64,000 bases of DNA from Thermoplasmata archaeon (GTDB taxonomy: Archaea > Thermoplasmatota > Thermoplasmata > RBG-16-68-12). Shown here piece by piece: positions 45,801-51,712 of the stretch. The position numbers were made by a program, and so were the translations under genes. Under the pieces are notes generated by a model. It was not told where the DNA came from and did no database searches. It was given only the letters and a program-made list of their open reading frames with translations. The DNA lies in contig DASWDU010000025.1 in NCBI GenBank assembly GCA_036395115.1, positions 1-64,000 on the forward strand, written 5' to 3'. Every line of letters starts with the position of its first letter. Positions within the stretch are counted from its first letter, which is position 1.

Positions 45801-48623
45801 CCCGCCGACGACGTTGCTGTCGAACGTGACCGCCCCGGTGAACTCCGGCGGCCCGCAAACCGTGCCGCAGAAGGTCATCGTTCTGGCGACGCCGTTCTTG
45901 AAGGTGATCGGCGCGGCGAAGGACCAGTTGCTGGTGCTGGTGCTCGCGTTGGTCCAGGTGCCATTGTTGACAGTCCACGCACCCCCGGCGGAGGACGTGA
46001 TCCCCGAGTCGGGGTCAGTCGCTCCGATGGACACGTTGCCGGTCTCGGACACCGTCGCCGTCCCGGTCTTGAGCACCGCCCCGATCTCGGCGGCGCCCGG
46101 GTTGTCGATGGTCAGGCCCGCCGCGAAGGTCAGGTTCTTGTTGTTCACGCTGTCGTCGAGCGTTATTTTCGCGGACGTCCCCGTGTTTGAGTTCCGGATG
46201 GTCACGAGCCCGCCAATCGCGAGCGTCCCCGTGCTGCTGCCCACGGTGTACACGACCGCCGCGTTCGTGTTCGGGTCGAACGTCACGCCCCCACGGAATT
46301 CCTGGCTGCTCGTATAGCTGGACGAATCGCCGAATGCCATCGTTGCCGAACCGCTCGAGTTGAATGTGATGCCCGCCTGGAAGTTCCAGGAGCCCGACGT
46401 GGAGGGCGTGGACTGGTTCCACTTGCCGACTGTCCACGTGCCCGCTCCGCTCGTCACATAGGCATTCGCCGCCGCCACCTCGAAGTCTCCCGAGAGGGAG
46501 ACGGTGGCCGTCCCGCCCTTGAGAACGCCAAGCGTGCCCAGCTTGATGTTCGACGTGCCGACCGCAGCAGTGCCAGTCACCGTGCTCAAGTTGTTCACGC
46601 TGTCATCCAGGATGACGTTGCCCGTGGCGCTTGCGACGGTGTTGTTGATGAGCAGGGTGCCGTCCCACTTGATCGCGTTCGTGACCATGGTGTACGTAAC
46701 GGTCGTGGACGCCGCGGCCGTCGAGTCGAGGGTCAGATTGTGAAATTCCGTGAAGTTGGCTGTCCCGCCAAACTTCGTGGAGGCGCAGTTCGCGTTCGAC
46801 TTGATCGTCACCGTCCCCGTGCCTTGGTTCCAACTCGCGGAAGTGCTGGAGTTGGAGTAGCATCCGGTGAACGAATGGGCGGTGCTCGATCCCCACTTGA
46901 TGAAGGAGGATGCGCTGTTGACGACGAAACCGCCACCTGCGCCGGTGACCTGAATCGTCCCGCCATTCGTGGCATCGATGGAGCCTCCGTTCAGATGGAT
47001 GGCATTCGCCGAGGTGGACGACGTGCTGAAGGTCCCGCTCGCGCTCGCCGCCCAGTTCACCGTACCGGCGTTGATGCAGACCGTGTAGGTGACTGCGCCG
47101 CACGATGCTGTGTTCGTCCCCGTGCTTGCCGTCAGGTTGTTCGTGCTGCTAAGTTGGATCGTCGCGCTCGAATTGTCCACCGTAAGGGCGTTGGTGTTGG
47201 CGGCCGTGTCGACCGTAATCGTGCAAGACGCGGTGCAGGAGAGAGAGTCAAAGGTCACGGCATTGGAGGTAGTCGGTATGGCGCAGCCGGGGAATCCGCC
47301 GGTGCTCTCGGACCATCCGGTCAGGGGATCGGTGGTCGTGTTCCAGGTGCCGGTCCCGCCAACCCAGAAGCGCGAGGATGACGCGCCACAAGACGCGTCG
47401 GTGATCGTGAACACCGCCAGGGCGACATCGTCCAAGGCGGCGGTGTAGCCCATCACCTGGTTCGTGGTCCCCGCCGCCGGTCCGCGGTCCGCCATCGAGC
47501 CCTTCCCCCCGTCATCGAAAAGCTGCATGTTCGTACAGGTCCCGTTCCCGCTACAGTTCGACGAGGGAAGGGTCCCCAAACCGGAGTATAGCATCATGGC
47601 GGACACCGAGGAGTATCCTCCGTATTGCTCGGTGACGGACGGGTTCGTGGCATCTTCATTAACGGTGTCTGCGTCCACTATCCGAATGTCACCGGCTGCC
47701 GTCCAAGTCACGGCGACAAACTCGTAGTCGTCTGTCGTCGCGCTGTCCAGGTCCACGCACACCGACACCGCCCCCGTAGGAAGACCTGTGCCAAGGAACC
47801 AGATCTCGGCGCTACCGGGCTCGCCCGCCGTGTCCGTGGCCCTTATGATGCGTTTCAGGGAGACCCCGCCTGACGCGCAGGCGGCACCGCTCGCCCCGAC
47901 GTTGTACTTCACAGCGAGGACATGGTCCGTGGAGGTTGTCTCGTCCGCGATGAGCACCGCGACGCCCCTGGGCGTCCCTACCGGGGTGTGCGTCCAAGTT
48001 GCGGGGTCTGTGGTGCCTGTTCGCTCCAGTTCGGACGAAGCGTCGAAAACGACCGTAGCCTGCGCACGTCCCGTGAAGAAGTCGAGCAAATCGATGACCG
48101 CGCTCCTCAATCCGGAGACGACGGCGTCAACGATCCTGTTCGCCAGCATCGCGAAGCCGTCGTCGCCACGCGGAGGAGCGATCCACGCGGGGCCCGGGTC
48201 CGTGACCCTGCCGTCCCAGAATGTGTAGCTTGCGGTCGCGTGGATGTCGGTACGGTTGACCGTCCAGCGAGCCACTGGGTCGTAGCCTCCACGAGGCGTG
48301 AAGATGTATTGCATCGCTTCCTTCCAGTCTGACGCGCTCATCTTGCCGCCGAGAAGTTGGAGCTTCCCGTTCGAGAACGAAATTTTGCCACGCAGATCGG
48401 CGGGCATTCCTGTGATTGGGTCCTCCACCTGCGACTCAATCAGCAGGACCACGAGGCTCAGGAGGAGTCCGAGACTGAGCAGGAGCGCCAGGCCGATGTA
48501 GAGGTGGGGTTGGCTCACCCGGCGCGATTCGACGATCGTCCGGTGCCGGAACTTCGCAGCGACGGTCGGCAACACGGTGAGGCCCGACAGGTTGTGGAAC
48601 ACCGAACTCGGGCGCGTCGTCAT
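33891..48623 (-). CDS. Giant 4910-residue repeat surface protein (predicted beta-helix) with C-terminal zinc knuckle
   Basis: One uninterrupted ORF of 14.7 kb. An N-terminal membrane helix (41-62) follows a basic cytoplasmic tail. The outer part starts with a unique region (65-410), then a cap-like module with FWVGGTGTWN near residue 420. Thousands of Ser/Thr/Gly/Asn-rich residues follow in units with W[DN][TS]S, KGTSTVTLSG and FYNLTISGTIT; I count about twenty W[DN][TS]S copies. A second cap-like module (FWILGTGNWSDVNHW) lies near 3980. The end has an apolar helix, a basic stretch, then C4895, C4898, C4906 and H4909, a probable cytoplasmic zinc knuckle. Numerous sequons suggest heavy glycosylation. 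Likely an adhesin or fibre. Confidence 0.85.
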   Translation of the reverse strand: MTTRPSSVFHNLSGLTVLPTVAAKFRHRTIVESRRVSQPHLYIGLALLLSLGLLLSLVVLLIESQVEDPITGMPADLRGKISFSNGKLQLLGGKMSASDWKEAMQYIFTPRGGYDPVARWTVNRTDIHATASYTFWDGRVTDPGPAWIAPPRGDDGFAMLANRIVDAVVSGLRSAVIDLLDFFTGRAQATVVFDASSELERTGTTDPATWTHTPVGTPRGVAVLIADETTSTDHVLAVKYNVGASGAACASGGVSLKRIIRATDTAGEPGSAEIWFLGTGLPTGAVSVCVDLDSATTDDYEFVAVTWTAAGDIRIVDADTVNEDATNPSVTEQYGGYSSVSAMMLYSGLGTLPSSNCSGNGTCTNMQLFDDGGKGSMADRGPAAGTTNQVMGYTAALDDVALAVFTITDASCGASSSRFWVGGTGTWNTTTDPLTGWSESTGGFPGCAIPTTSNAVTFDSLSCTASCTITVDTAANTNALTVDNSSATIQLSSTNNLTASTGTNTASCGAVTYTVCINAGTVNWAASASGTFSTSSTSANAIHLNGGSIDATNGGTIQVTGAGGGFVVNSASSFIKWGSSTAHSFTGCYSNSSTSASWNQGTGTVTIKSNANCASTKFGGTANFTEFHNLTLDSTAAASTTVTYTMVTNAIKWDGTLLINNTVASATGNVILDDSVNNLSTVTGTAAVGTSNIKLGTLGVLKGGTATVSLSGDFEVAAANAYVTSGAGTWTVGKWNQSTPSTSGSWNFQAGITFNSSGSATMAFGDSSSYTSSQEFRGGVTFDPNTNAAVVYTVGSSTGTLAIGGLVTIRNSNTGTSAKITLDDSVNNKNLTFAAGLTIDNPGAAEIGAVLKTGTATVSETGNVSIGATDPDSGITSSAGGAWTVNNGTWTNASTSTSNWSFAAPITFKNGVARTMTFCGTVCGPPEFTGAVTFDSNVVGGMTYTMATRPLNMGGDLTILNSTASASGNTVLDTSGSNLAITATAGIILGTRGTLTANASTIKFKTFDSSGTSAVFNKGTSLLEAATTGGTFNTVGGNANNFTADPGVTITSNGSASVDGTTTVTGVWATSTFTTTITTLAALSGGITAGASGTKTISSSVTVNFTGYFVFGGATWTFSNASWTNNSTSASWDATASGTVMFTATGSNNFNQGNSTNYVGGVAFPSLTFDPNSATGATWTLVTNALKISGALTIQDSNASGTTILTDATNNLTFTTGGVTVGSHGTLTLGSGTSTVSGNWDSSNSTAAFNKGTSTIVMSGTSKTVAIRNASNGFASLTISGTITQNSAIDVSSAISITGTLTTSGNNVTGGATLTVSGGGTLAGSSAAITVSDVTMTGASANTISLTTGSITASGNWDTSGSSSTWDRGTSGSVTLSGASKTVKMLVSGTNNEFYALTVSGTVSTLSDITMKSTGTGVNLTGSLTIANSFTTNDTSVTGGGNLTIATAGTLTATASTVSIGNLTMTSATSGTITLTSGSWTVSGSWDTSGAGSTFAKGTSTVTLSGATKTVKILNASNGFASLTVSGTITAASAIDVSTATSISGTFDTSAANNYALSGGGSLTISTGGTLTANSSTVTVGNVTMTSATSGTITISGTASWSVSGNWDTSGSGTTFTKGTSTITMSGSGTTIAIRNSANNFNNLTISAAGTVTTNTLLDVGGSLTVNGGAILATGTQMLTVATLAALSGGITAGASGTKTIANDVTINATGYFSFGGTAGWEFKGAWTNNSTSASWSAGTGTVLFSSASNVIMTFGGSNLGVNEFNNVTFTSSSAAAQTFTMASRSLVWGGTSTVSDLSGTSALATANLGLTGGAVSVGNGGILTANASAAAVSNVTMTGGTSGTITLTSGSWAVSGDWDTSGASSTFTKGTSTVTLSGASKTLTMLNSSNGFYDLAISGTITQLSAFDVSNALSTSGSGALTTSGFGLTGGANVSLSGTGGITGTTSSMTVNDVTIGSGTSWSMTSGSISASGSWDSSAGTFAKGTSIVTLSGTSKTLAINGTAAFYDLTITGSYTLNTALNVAHLVTLSNALSMNGKDMYVGGTTSIGANGDVGVNTGGTLTMSGSVSLTVSGNWDSSTGTFNKGTSTVNLSGTAKTVAITGTAGFYNLTITGTITQATAIDVSNGLQTSGSGTLTTSGYSITGGAATTLSGTGGIAGSTSSITIGALTVGSGTTFSVSSGSINTSNGNVSVTGAITVSGAGSLTFGAGNLTVNNGGIVTANAATATVANVTMTGGTSGTITLTSGSWTVSGNWDTSGAGSTLAMGASAVTMTGSAKTLKLNGAQGFYNLSVSGTYTLNSALNVSNTLTLGNTLTMTGEDVYVGTTTSTGTNGDLVVSAGGTLTMSGAVSLTVPGIWDSSGGTFNRSTSAVTLSGTGETVKTADSAHGFYQLTISGTVSQLSAIDVITVLAITGTLTTSGNNITGGANLTVSSGGVLTGTTSSITVGNVTMNDASADAISLTSGNISASGNWDTSGSSSSFTRGTSTVTLAGTAKTLRIRNASNGFYNLIVSGTITQSSAVDVSNALSITGALTTSGNDITGGANLTVSGGGTLTASTSAITATDVAMNDAGTNSISFTSGTISASGNWDTSGSSSTWTEGTGRVTLSGTSKTIQMRIGGTNHHLYDVTISGTISTLSDLVLDNSMSLTGTFTIANTFDTSSKTVSGGGDLTIATGGTFTANASSVTVGSVTMTSTTSGTITLTSGSWTVSGNWDTSGTGTTFTKGTSTITLSGASRTVAIHDASNGFYSLTITGSVTMSTAIDVSNSTTISGTLATASQALSGNGTLAISTGGALTANASTVSVSNVTMTSATSGTITLTSGSWTASGNWDTSGSGTTFTKGTSTITMTGASKTIATRNVSNGFYNLTVSGTVTQTTGIDASNAVSVSGMLSTGGLAVSGGASLTVQTGGTVTANASAVTVGDVTMTSATSGTITLTAGSWTVSGDWNTSGAGTTFTKGTSTVTLTGTAKTVAIRNSSNGFYNLTISGTLTMSTAIDVSHTVATSGLGTLTTAGLDVNGGADLTLAGSGGLAGSSSTLTLANVTIGSGTTLSMTSGTIDVSGDWNSSAGTLTFGTSTISVQAAGKTYTFGSGQFYNYSTNNNPVTIENVSMAANGTLALGSSSVTVTGNWDTSASGTTLGAGTSTATMNGSGKTLAIRNSSNGFYALVVSGTITMGTAIDVSNSTTISGTLATASQALSGNGTLAISTGGTLTANASTVSVSNVTMTSATSGTITLTSGSWTVSGNWDTSGTGTTFTKGISTVTLSGTSKTVAIRNSSNGFYDLTISGTITMSTAIDVSDSTTISGTLSTASLALSGSGALTVSTGGALTANASTVTVSDVTMTSATSGTINLTSGSWTVSGNWDTSGSGTTFTSGTSTVTLSGASRTVKLLASQSFAILTVTGTISQASQLTTSALNLNAGSLTKGTNALTVNGNLTFAGGALLSTSGTVTISGNVDVSAAASYIAFGSESWTVSGTWTNASTSGSWSAGSGTVTFNDSTSATMTFAGSNLSVAEFNNVVLQSAAGSGTITFTMSTNALRWAGTLTVPGSGSTTVLATANLGLTGGALTIGNLGVLTANASAVSVSNVTMTGGSSGTITLTSGSWTVSGNWDTSGAGSAFAKGMSTITLSGATKTVKILNSGNGFYNLTVSGTLTQSSAIDVSATFSISGSLGTGPNPYHDITGTSSLTVTGTGTLTANSSMITLKSLDTSAGGATFTAGTSTIVIGTSGGSVNIPQTAYNVTVNSGISTTFTSSLTWSSTLTLTSSTVTFNGNLTSAGAATITFASATVLIGGSWNTSSAGSWTSTTSTVTFTGSGKTLTVASGQTFATLTFSGTTTLGSDVTGTSLTVSSAATLTKTGFSVTFNALTVNATGTLADGSVNVQNFTVTDDDATALITIGAFTAWTFDGTFAWSHTDTKTTDTITLTIGGNTASNHWSVLKNGSQFAVGTVDGSGQVVFTTLGGNDGFVVTVSAPCGANEFWILGTGNWSDVNHWASSSGGAFGCPVPTSSIAVHFDNNSGSGTATVNVNAAMASLITTGSTIGTISIGTFDFAVSGSVTHSGGSITIGATAASGFTVGGALTLSGSANISMSGASKGSVAGNVNVSASAAYIAFGSGPWTFSGSWTNASTSASWSAGTAPVTFNSASSQTMTFAGSNLSGNEFSAVVFDSGSNAVVFTMSSRGLNAGAITVQGGSAVTTLATSNLALATSTLTVAANGALAAGSSAVAVTGDINLAAATAYITSSSGGSWTVSGSWTDLSSSASWSFSAPITFRSAASQTMTWGVMSAIEFGSAVTFDSSVAGGVTFTSDGNALRIGGTLTVQNSTGGATGATDLSTGANPYYNVTAGAVTLGTYGRLEANSVTISVNGNWTVTASNATFVAGTSTVSFGAAATIAMTQSFYNLTVTAGTATEASNITVSASLTVSGGTFAKSTFALSTSSVTLSGGAVTSTSGNATVTGNVSVSSASSYFAFGSETWTVSGSWANASTSASWGAGSGTVVFNASSSQTMTFAGSNLSVNEFNNVTFNGGSNTVTFTTATNGLKWAGTLTVQGGSGTTTLATSNLSLTGGALTIGNAGVLMANASAVSVSNVGMTGGTSGTITLTNGSWTVSGDWDTSGAGSTFTPATGTVTMTGSGKTVKIATGQQFCGFNLSGGTVTMASFLLACAVTISAGTLDLDGFPVFVNGNLTISGTGSVNFDAGNVTVLGNIVDTSSNTNSGAGTLILPSAATQSVQGGVWPNVQVVGGEKDFTASLTTLNVTLVGTANVTIRVTAGITWTLTPGGVLSGVSSTARLVLTSSGTWTVDVSGVTGIAQWVAVDHSSATGPGMQAFNATDNGNNANWAFPSGGTPLGPFLLLLQQDPVFQASLSALGFVGALLIRRIHRKRVTCPVCGHRFTEECREHG
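38890..39079 (-). repeat. Near-identical internal repeat of the giant gene, copy 1
   Basis: This 190-base stretch matches 40141-40330 with only a few mismatches, at an offset of exactly 1251 bases (417 codons). The neighbouring 38841-38940 also matches 40442-40540. The copies are far closer than the protein's other repeats, so they reflect recent duplication or gene conversion. Confidence 0.75.
40141..40330 (-). repeat. Near-identical internal repeat of the giant gene, copy 2
   Basis: Partner of 38890-39079 at a 1251-base spacing that keeps the reading frame. Confidence 0.75.
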
Positions 48624-48829
48624 CGCGACACCGTCCTTGACGTGGAGTGCCGGTCCATGACCATCGCCACCCGAGTCGAGCTAGGCGGCGAGTCTCTCCC
48701 CTGCACGTGGATGACAACCACCCGATGACTTGGACATGGAGAGCAGCCCGTACTTTGTGACTCTATTCAAGTTGGAAAGGAACGATATTTTCGTGCCGTG
48801 AGCCGTTGAGGCAGAAGCGGCCATGATCC
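48624..48829 (-). promoter_or_regulatory. Upstream region of the giant gene
   Basis: About 205 bases. AAAATATCG on the minus strand (about 48788-48797) is TATA-like and would give the giant gene its own promoter with a leader of about 140 bases. A short ORF ending SKSSGGCHPRAGERLAA is out of place with no support. The region is AT-richer than its surroundings. Confidence 0.4.
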
Positions 48830-49123
48830 TCATGGCAGATACCTCCGGTGCACGACCAGCGCCGCCGCGAATCCCATGATGACCAGGATCGGTAGCGCGC
48901 GGTCCGCCAAGCTCGTCGTCCACGGATCGAGCGCTTGGAAAGTCGCAAAGCCCGCGGTGAGCGCCAAGGCGCCACGGATGTTGAGGCGGAGCAGCTTGGA
49001 CAGCTCGCGGCCCCGACGTTGGAGCCACGGCGACGCCGCCATCTTGTCGATCAGGTCTCCCCCCTCGATCCGCTCTTGGCGCTTGCGCTCGGCGATCTTG
49101 GCCGGGTTCCTCCGATGGCTCAT
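48830..49123 (-). CDS. Small two-helix membrane protein of the surface cluster
   Basis: 97 residues from MSHRRNPAKIAERKRQERIEG. The basic N-terminal half (about 1-45) is followed by two hydrophobic helices, IRGALALTAGFATFQAL and ALPILVIMGFAAALVVHRR. The topology suggests a cytoplasmic N-terminus. It could be an assembly or anchoring partner for the giant protein directly downstream. Not recognised as a known family. Starts four bases after the stop of the 49364 gene. Confidence 0.6.
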   Translation of the reverse strand: MSHRRNPAKIAERKRQERIEGGDLIDKMAASPWLQRRGRELSKLLRLNIRGALALTAGFATFQALDPWTTSLADRALPILVIMGFAAALVVHRRYLP

Positions 49124-49127
49124 TTCC

Positions 49128-49364
49128 TCACCAGTCCGGCCTATCTTGCTTACGTTCGAAAGACTCAACCTTGTCGCCGAAACCAGCACTTCGCTCAATC
49201 ACCACCGCGGCCCAATGCCCGCTCTCCTCATGGGATCGGTTGCCGATCTCCACGAAAAGCGGGTCGACTTCGGCGAACGACGGAAGGAGGCTCGCGGCTG
49301 CGACGGTGTGCACCGGCCTGCGCCGGCGTCTGATCCGGGCCTTCTCAGTGGGCAAGGTGTTCAT
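49128..49364 (-). CDS. Small soluble protein of the surface cluster
   Basis: 78 residues, MNTLPTEKARIRRRRRPVHT onward, with no cysteines or membrane helix. It has a good Shine-Dalgarno sequence (AAAGGAG) eight bases before the ATG and a TATA-like CTTAAATTT about 25 bases further up. The tight spacing to the next gene supports its reality. Composition is charged and helix-prone at the C-terminus (ERSAGFGDKVESFERKQD). Function unknown. Confidence 0.5.
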   Translation of the reverse strand: MNTLPTEKARIRRRRRPVHTVAAASLLPSFAEVDPLFVEIGNRSHEESGHWAAVVIERSAGFGDKVESFERKQDRPDW

Positions 49365-49423
49365 CGTCTCCTTTGGACGCGCGTGAAATTTAAGGGGAGG
49401 GGTTCGCGCCCCTCATGCTACGG

Positions 49424-50008
49424 TCACGTTCCGTCGAACTGCGCGGTCACGGTGATCTGTGTACCGCTTGCACCCGCCGCCAGGTTCGCGTTGATGACCG
49501 CGAACTCGAGGTACCATTTGGGCGTGGTGCTTCCCGCCGTGACAGTCTGCGTGTTCAGCGACGTGTACGTGCAGACGCCGCCCGCGTAGGTTCCCGTCAG
49601 GGTCGTCGGGTACGTGGAACCGGCGTCATTCGACTCCTTGACGATGAGGTTCGACGCACAATCCGTTGGGAATCCGCCAGGGCTCGCCGTGATCGTCACG
49701 ATCGGGTGGACGCCCGAGCGATCCGTGGAGTAGGAGTTCTGCGCGATATCGATCCGGAACGGGTGCTGAGTTTGGGACAGAATCTCACCGTACAGAATCT
49801 CAGTCGGGACGTTCACGACGCTCGGGGTCATCTCCGCGATGTGCGTCGTCTGCTGAGCCGACGGACCGAGCAGGACCGCTGCGGCGATTCCGCCGAGCAC
49901 GAGCATTCCGACGAGCGGGACGACCGGGACCCTTCCCCACGCTTTCGCGCGGAGGAGCCGCCGGCCGACGCTCCCAGTATCGAAAATCGTTGTCCGAACT
50001 TCTGTCAT
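49424..50008 (-). CDS. Membrane-anchored beta-rich surface protein, paralogue A
   Basis: 194 residues. The N-terminal cytoplasmic tail (MTEVRTTIFDTGSVGRRLLR) aligns with the tail of the 50844 protein. One membrane helix (about 28-48, ending AAAVLLGP) is followed by an outer domain with YGEILSQTQHPFRIDI and a late KWYLEFAVINANL. The latter matches KWYFQFHYAVSTL and TWYVQFHYAVSSL of the other two paralogues. Two cysteines could form a disulfide. Likely a surface subunit; fold resembles an Ig-type sandwich by pattern only. Confidence 0.7.
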   Translation of the reverse strand: MTEVRTTIFDTGSVGRRLLRAKAWGRVPVVPLVGMLVLGGIAAAVLLGPSAQQTTHIAEMTPSVVNVPTEILYGEILSQTQHPFRIDIAQNSYSTDRSGVHPIVTITASPGGFPTDCASNLIVKESNDAGSTYPTTLTGTYAGGVCTYTSLNTQTVTAGSTTPKWYLEFAVINANLAAGASGTQITVTAQFDGT

Positions 50009-50195
50009 CGTCTCACCGCCCCCGCGCTGTTCGTCGGCCCGGAGGGGGCGCGCGCCCGCGCGGCGGCTTCATGCAGTCCAAGGTGGGGACCGTGGTAATT
50101 GGCAGGGAGGTCGGGCATTCGAATTCCCTCGGGAGGCTGGCTCAGCGAGACCTTAAGTTTGTCGAGCCCGTTTTCACCAGTGATTCGGTTGTCCG

Positions 50196-50702
50196 TCACA
50201 GGTCCGCGATCTCCTCCGGAACCGCTTGGAGTTCCCCGGCACCTTCCACCGATTCTCCGGGGATTTCGACGTCCCTCGGATTCTCCGGGACTTCCCCCGG
50301 TTCCTCGACGTGCCCACACGCGGGGCACACTGCGGGCGTGGCGTGGATTTCGGGAGTCGGCACGACCTTCCCGCGATCCAAGAACGCGACGTGCGTCTTC
50401 AGGTTCTTCGCGGCTTCGCCGCACCGAGAGCACTTGGACGGCTCGACCGTGACCGACAAGGCTTCGCAACGCCACCCCTTCGCGATCTCGTTCGTGAACT
50501 TCACGCGCCCGCGGAACTCGCGCGTGAGGGCTCGACGGACGGCTTTCGAGAGGCCGGGATCCCGTTCGAGGGACTTCGCAACCGCGAAGAGCGGCGTCTG
50601 CGCGCCGAAGAAGTCGCGCGCCATGTTCGCCTGGTCGCGTGCCCAGTCTTTCAGATGACGGGGCTTCACCCGGAAGTTCCTCTTGACCGGGCGCCGCTTC
50701 AT
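50196..50702 (-). CDS. Double CxxC zinc-ribbon protein of the surface cluster
   Basis: 168 residues, cytoplasmic. A basic helical N-terminus (MKRRPVKRNFRVKPRHLKDW) leads to a core and then CSRCGEAAKNLKTHVAF and, 35 residues on, CPACGHVEEPGE; together they can bind one zinc. An acidic tail closes the protein. The start overlaps the stop of the 41-codon ORF (ATGA). It may bind nucleic acid or the zinc-knuckle tails of neighbours. Family not recognised. Confidence 0.65.
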   Translation of the reverse strand: MKRRPVKRNFRVKPRHLKDWARDQANMARDFFGAQTPLFAVAKSLERDPGLSKAVRRALTREFRGRVKFTNEIAKGWRCEALSVTVEPSKCSRCGEAAKNLKTHVAFLDRGKVVPTPEIHATPAVCPACGHVEEPGEVPENPRDVEIPGESVEGAGELQAVPEEIADL

Positions 50703-50824
50703 GCCTTCCCCTCCGCCTCCGCTCGTAGAAGCACGGCGTGCAGCCCGGCCACGAAGCGAGCATGGCCCGCGGCCGCAAGCGTCCTTCCCAGGGCGTCTGT
50801 GTTCGGAGCGTCCAACTTCGTCAT
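50699..50824 (-). CDS. 41-codon ORF coupled to the zinc-ribbon gene
   Basis: Encodes MTKLDAPNTDALGRTLAAAG and a helical remainder ending RAEAEGKA. It begins 20 bases after the stop of the 50844 gene and ends in an ATGA overlap with the zinc-ribbon gene, an arrangement typical of co-translated archaeal genes. No hydrophobic helix. Short, so it may instead be a translated leader. Confidence 0.4.
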   Translation of the reverse strand: MTKLDAPNTDALGRTLAAAGHARFVAGLHAVLLRAEAEGKA

Positions 50825-50843
50825 GACGATGTCTCCGCGCGTT

Positions 50844-51392
50844 CTACCCGGTCGCGAACTGAGCGGACCATGTAACCACCGAGGCCGGCAGGGTCGAGAC
50901 CGCGTAGTGGAACTGGAAGTACCACTTCGGCGCGGAGGCGCCCGTGGCCCCGGCCGCGACGCTCTGCTGGAACGAGGTCCCGAAGTCGTACGTGAAGACG
51001 GACCCGCTCTGCGTCACGGTCGGGTTCGTGAAGGAGTAAGAGATCCCGTCGAGGGAGGCGATCAGCACGACGTCCGTGCCCGCGGTCAAGTTCGTGGCGG
51101 AGATCAGAGGCCGCATGTTCTCGGCGATCTTGTACGTGTTCGTCCCAACCGTCACGTTGAACCAGAACTGTTTGCCGCCCAGGATGTCCCCGTAGAGCGG
51201 GTTCACCTCCAGCCCGCTAATCTGCGGGATCGCCTCGGCGATGTTTTGATTCTGGTTCTGCCCCGGAGGCCCGACGAGGACGGCAGCCGCCGCGAAGCCC
51301 GCCAAGACGATCGCCACGAGCGCCACCACCGGAATCTTGTGAAAGACCTTCTTCTGGAGAAGTCGACGTGCGAGGCTCGCGTAGTCGAACAC
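50844..51392 (-). CDS. Membrane-anchored beta-rich surface protein, paralogue B
   Basis: 182 residues from a GTG (VFDYASLARRLLQKK). One helix (about 20-42, PVVALVAIVLAGFAAAAVLVG) leads to an outer domain with IPQISGLEVNPLYGDILGG, YDFGTSFQQSVAAGATGASAP and HYAVSTLPASVV. The outer domain is about three-quarters identical to the end of the 51713 protein. Alignment with paralogue A implies about seven more residues at the N-terminus (TKTETR), but no standard start codon encodes them. An ACG start or a short product are both possible. Confidence 0.72.
   Translation of the reverse strand: MFDYASLARRLLQKKVFHKIPVVALVAIVLAGFAAAAVLVGPPGQNQNQNIAEAIPQISGLEVNPLYGDILGGKQFWFNVTVGTNTYKIAENMRPLISATNLTAGTDVVLIASLDGISYSFTNPTVTQSGSVFTYDFGTSFQQSVAAGATGASAPKWYFQFHYAVSTLPASVVTWSAQFATG
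50881..50990 (-). repeat. Paralogue duplication tract, copy 1
   Basis: A 110-base stretch nearly identical (about six mismatches) to 51750-51859. It encodes the C-terminal part of the beta-rich outer domain in both genes. The DNA similarity exceeds that of flanking sequence, so it suggests a recent duplication or gene conversion. Confidence 0.75.
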
Positions 51393-51414
51393 GCGGGTTT
51401 CTGTCTTCGTCGCC

Positions 51415-51672
51415 TCACCGCCTCCGCCCTGCTTGTCCGCGCACGGCCATGTGCGCCCGCATCGCGAAATCGCGGTGGCGTTTCCTCGCGGTGGGGTCCT
51501 CAGAAGCCGAATGAAATCCGCTCAAGGGCTCCGCGGACCAGACGCGGGAGTACACGCCCTTAAGGATTTCTTCGCCATTCTCGCGTGAGATTCCAATCCG
51601 ATCGCTGCGGACATTCTCGGCGCTCCGCCGAAGATCGCCGATCACCGCGCGGCTTCCGACGTCCGGCGTCAC
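51415..51672 (-). CDS. Possible small ORF between paralogues
   Basis: 85 codons from a GTG, ending Arg-rich (AVRGQAGRRR). It fills the gap between two cluster genes, and an alternative 43-codon frame overlaps it. No domain, membrane helix or clear Shine-Dalgarno sequence. Kept at low confidence because the spacing pattern of the cluster includes other small genes in similar positions. Confidence 0.3.
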   Translation of the reverse strand: MTPDVGSRAVIGDLRRSAENVRSDRIGISRENGEEILKGVYSRVWSAEPLSGFHSASEDPTARKRHRDFAMRAHMAVRGQAGRRR

Positions 51673-51712
51673 GGAACGCGCGGACCCTCATGCCTTCACG
51701 TTGCGTCGGGGC

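Noticed and set aside
34000-46000. CRISPR array in the repeat-rich region
   Set aside because: Repeats are coding, in frame, of variable length and without regular spacers.
48681-49028. ORF before the giant gene
   Set aside because: Overlaps the better supported 48830-49123 gene and carries no conserved feature.
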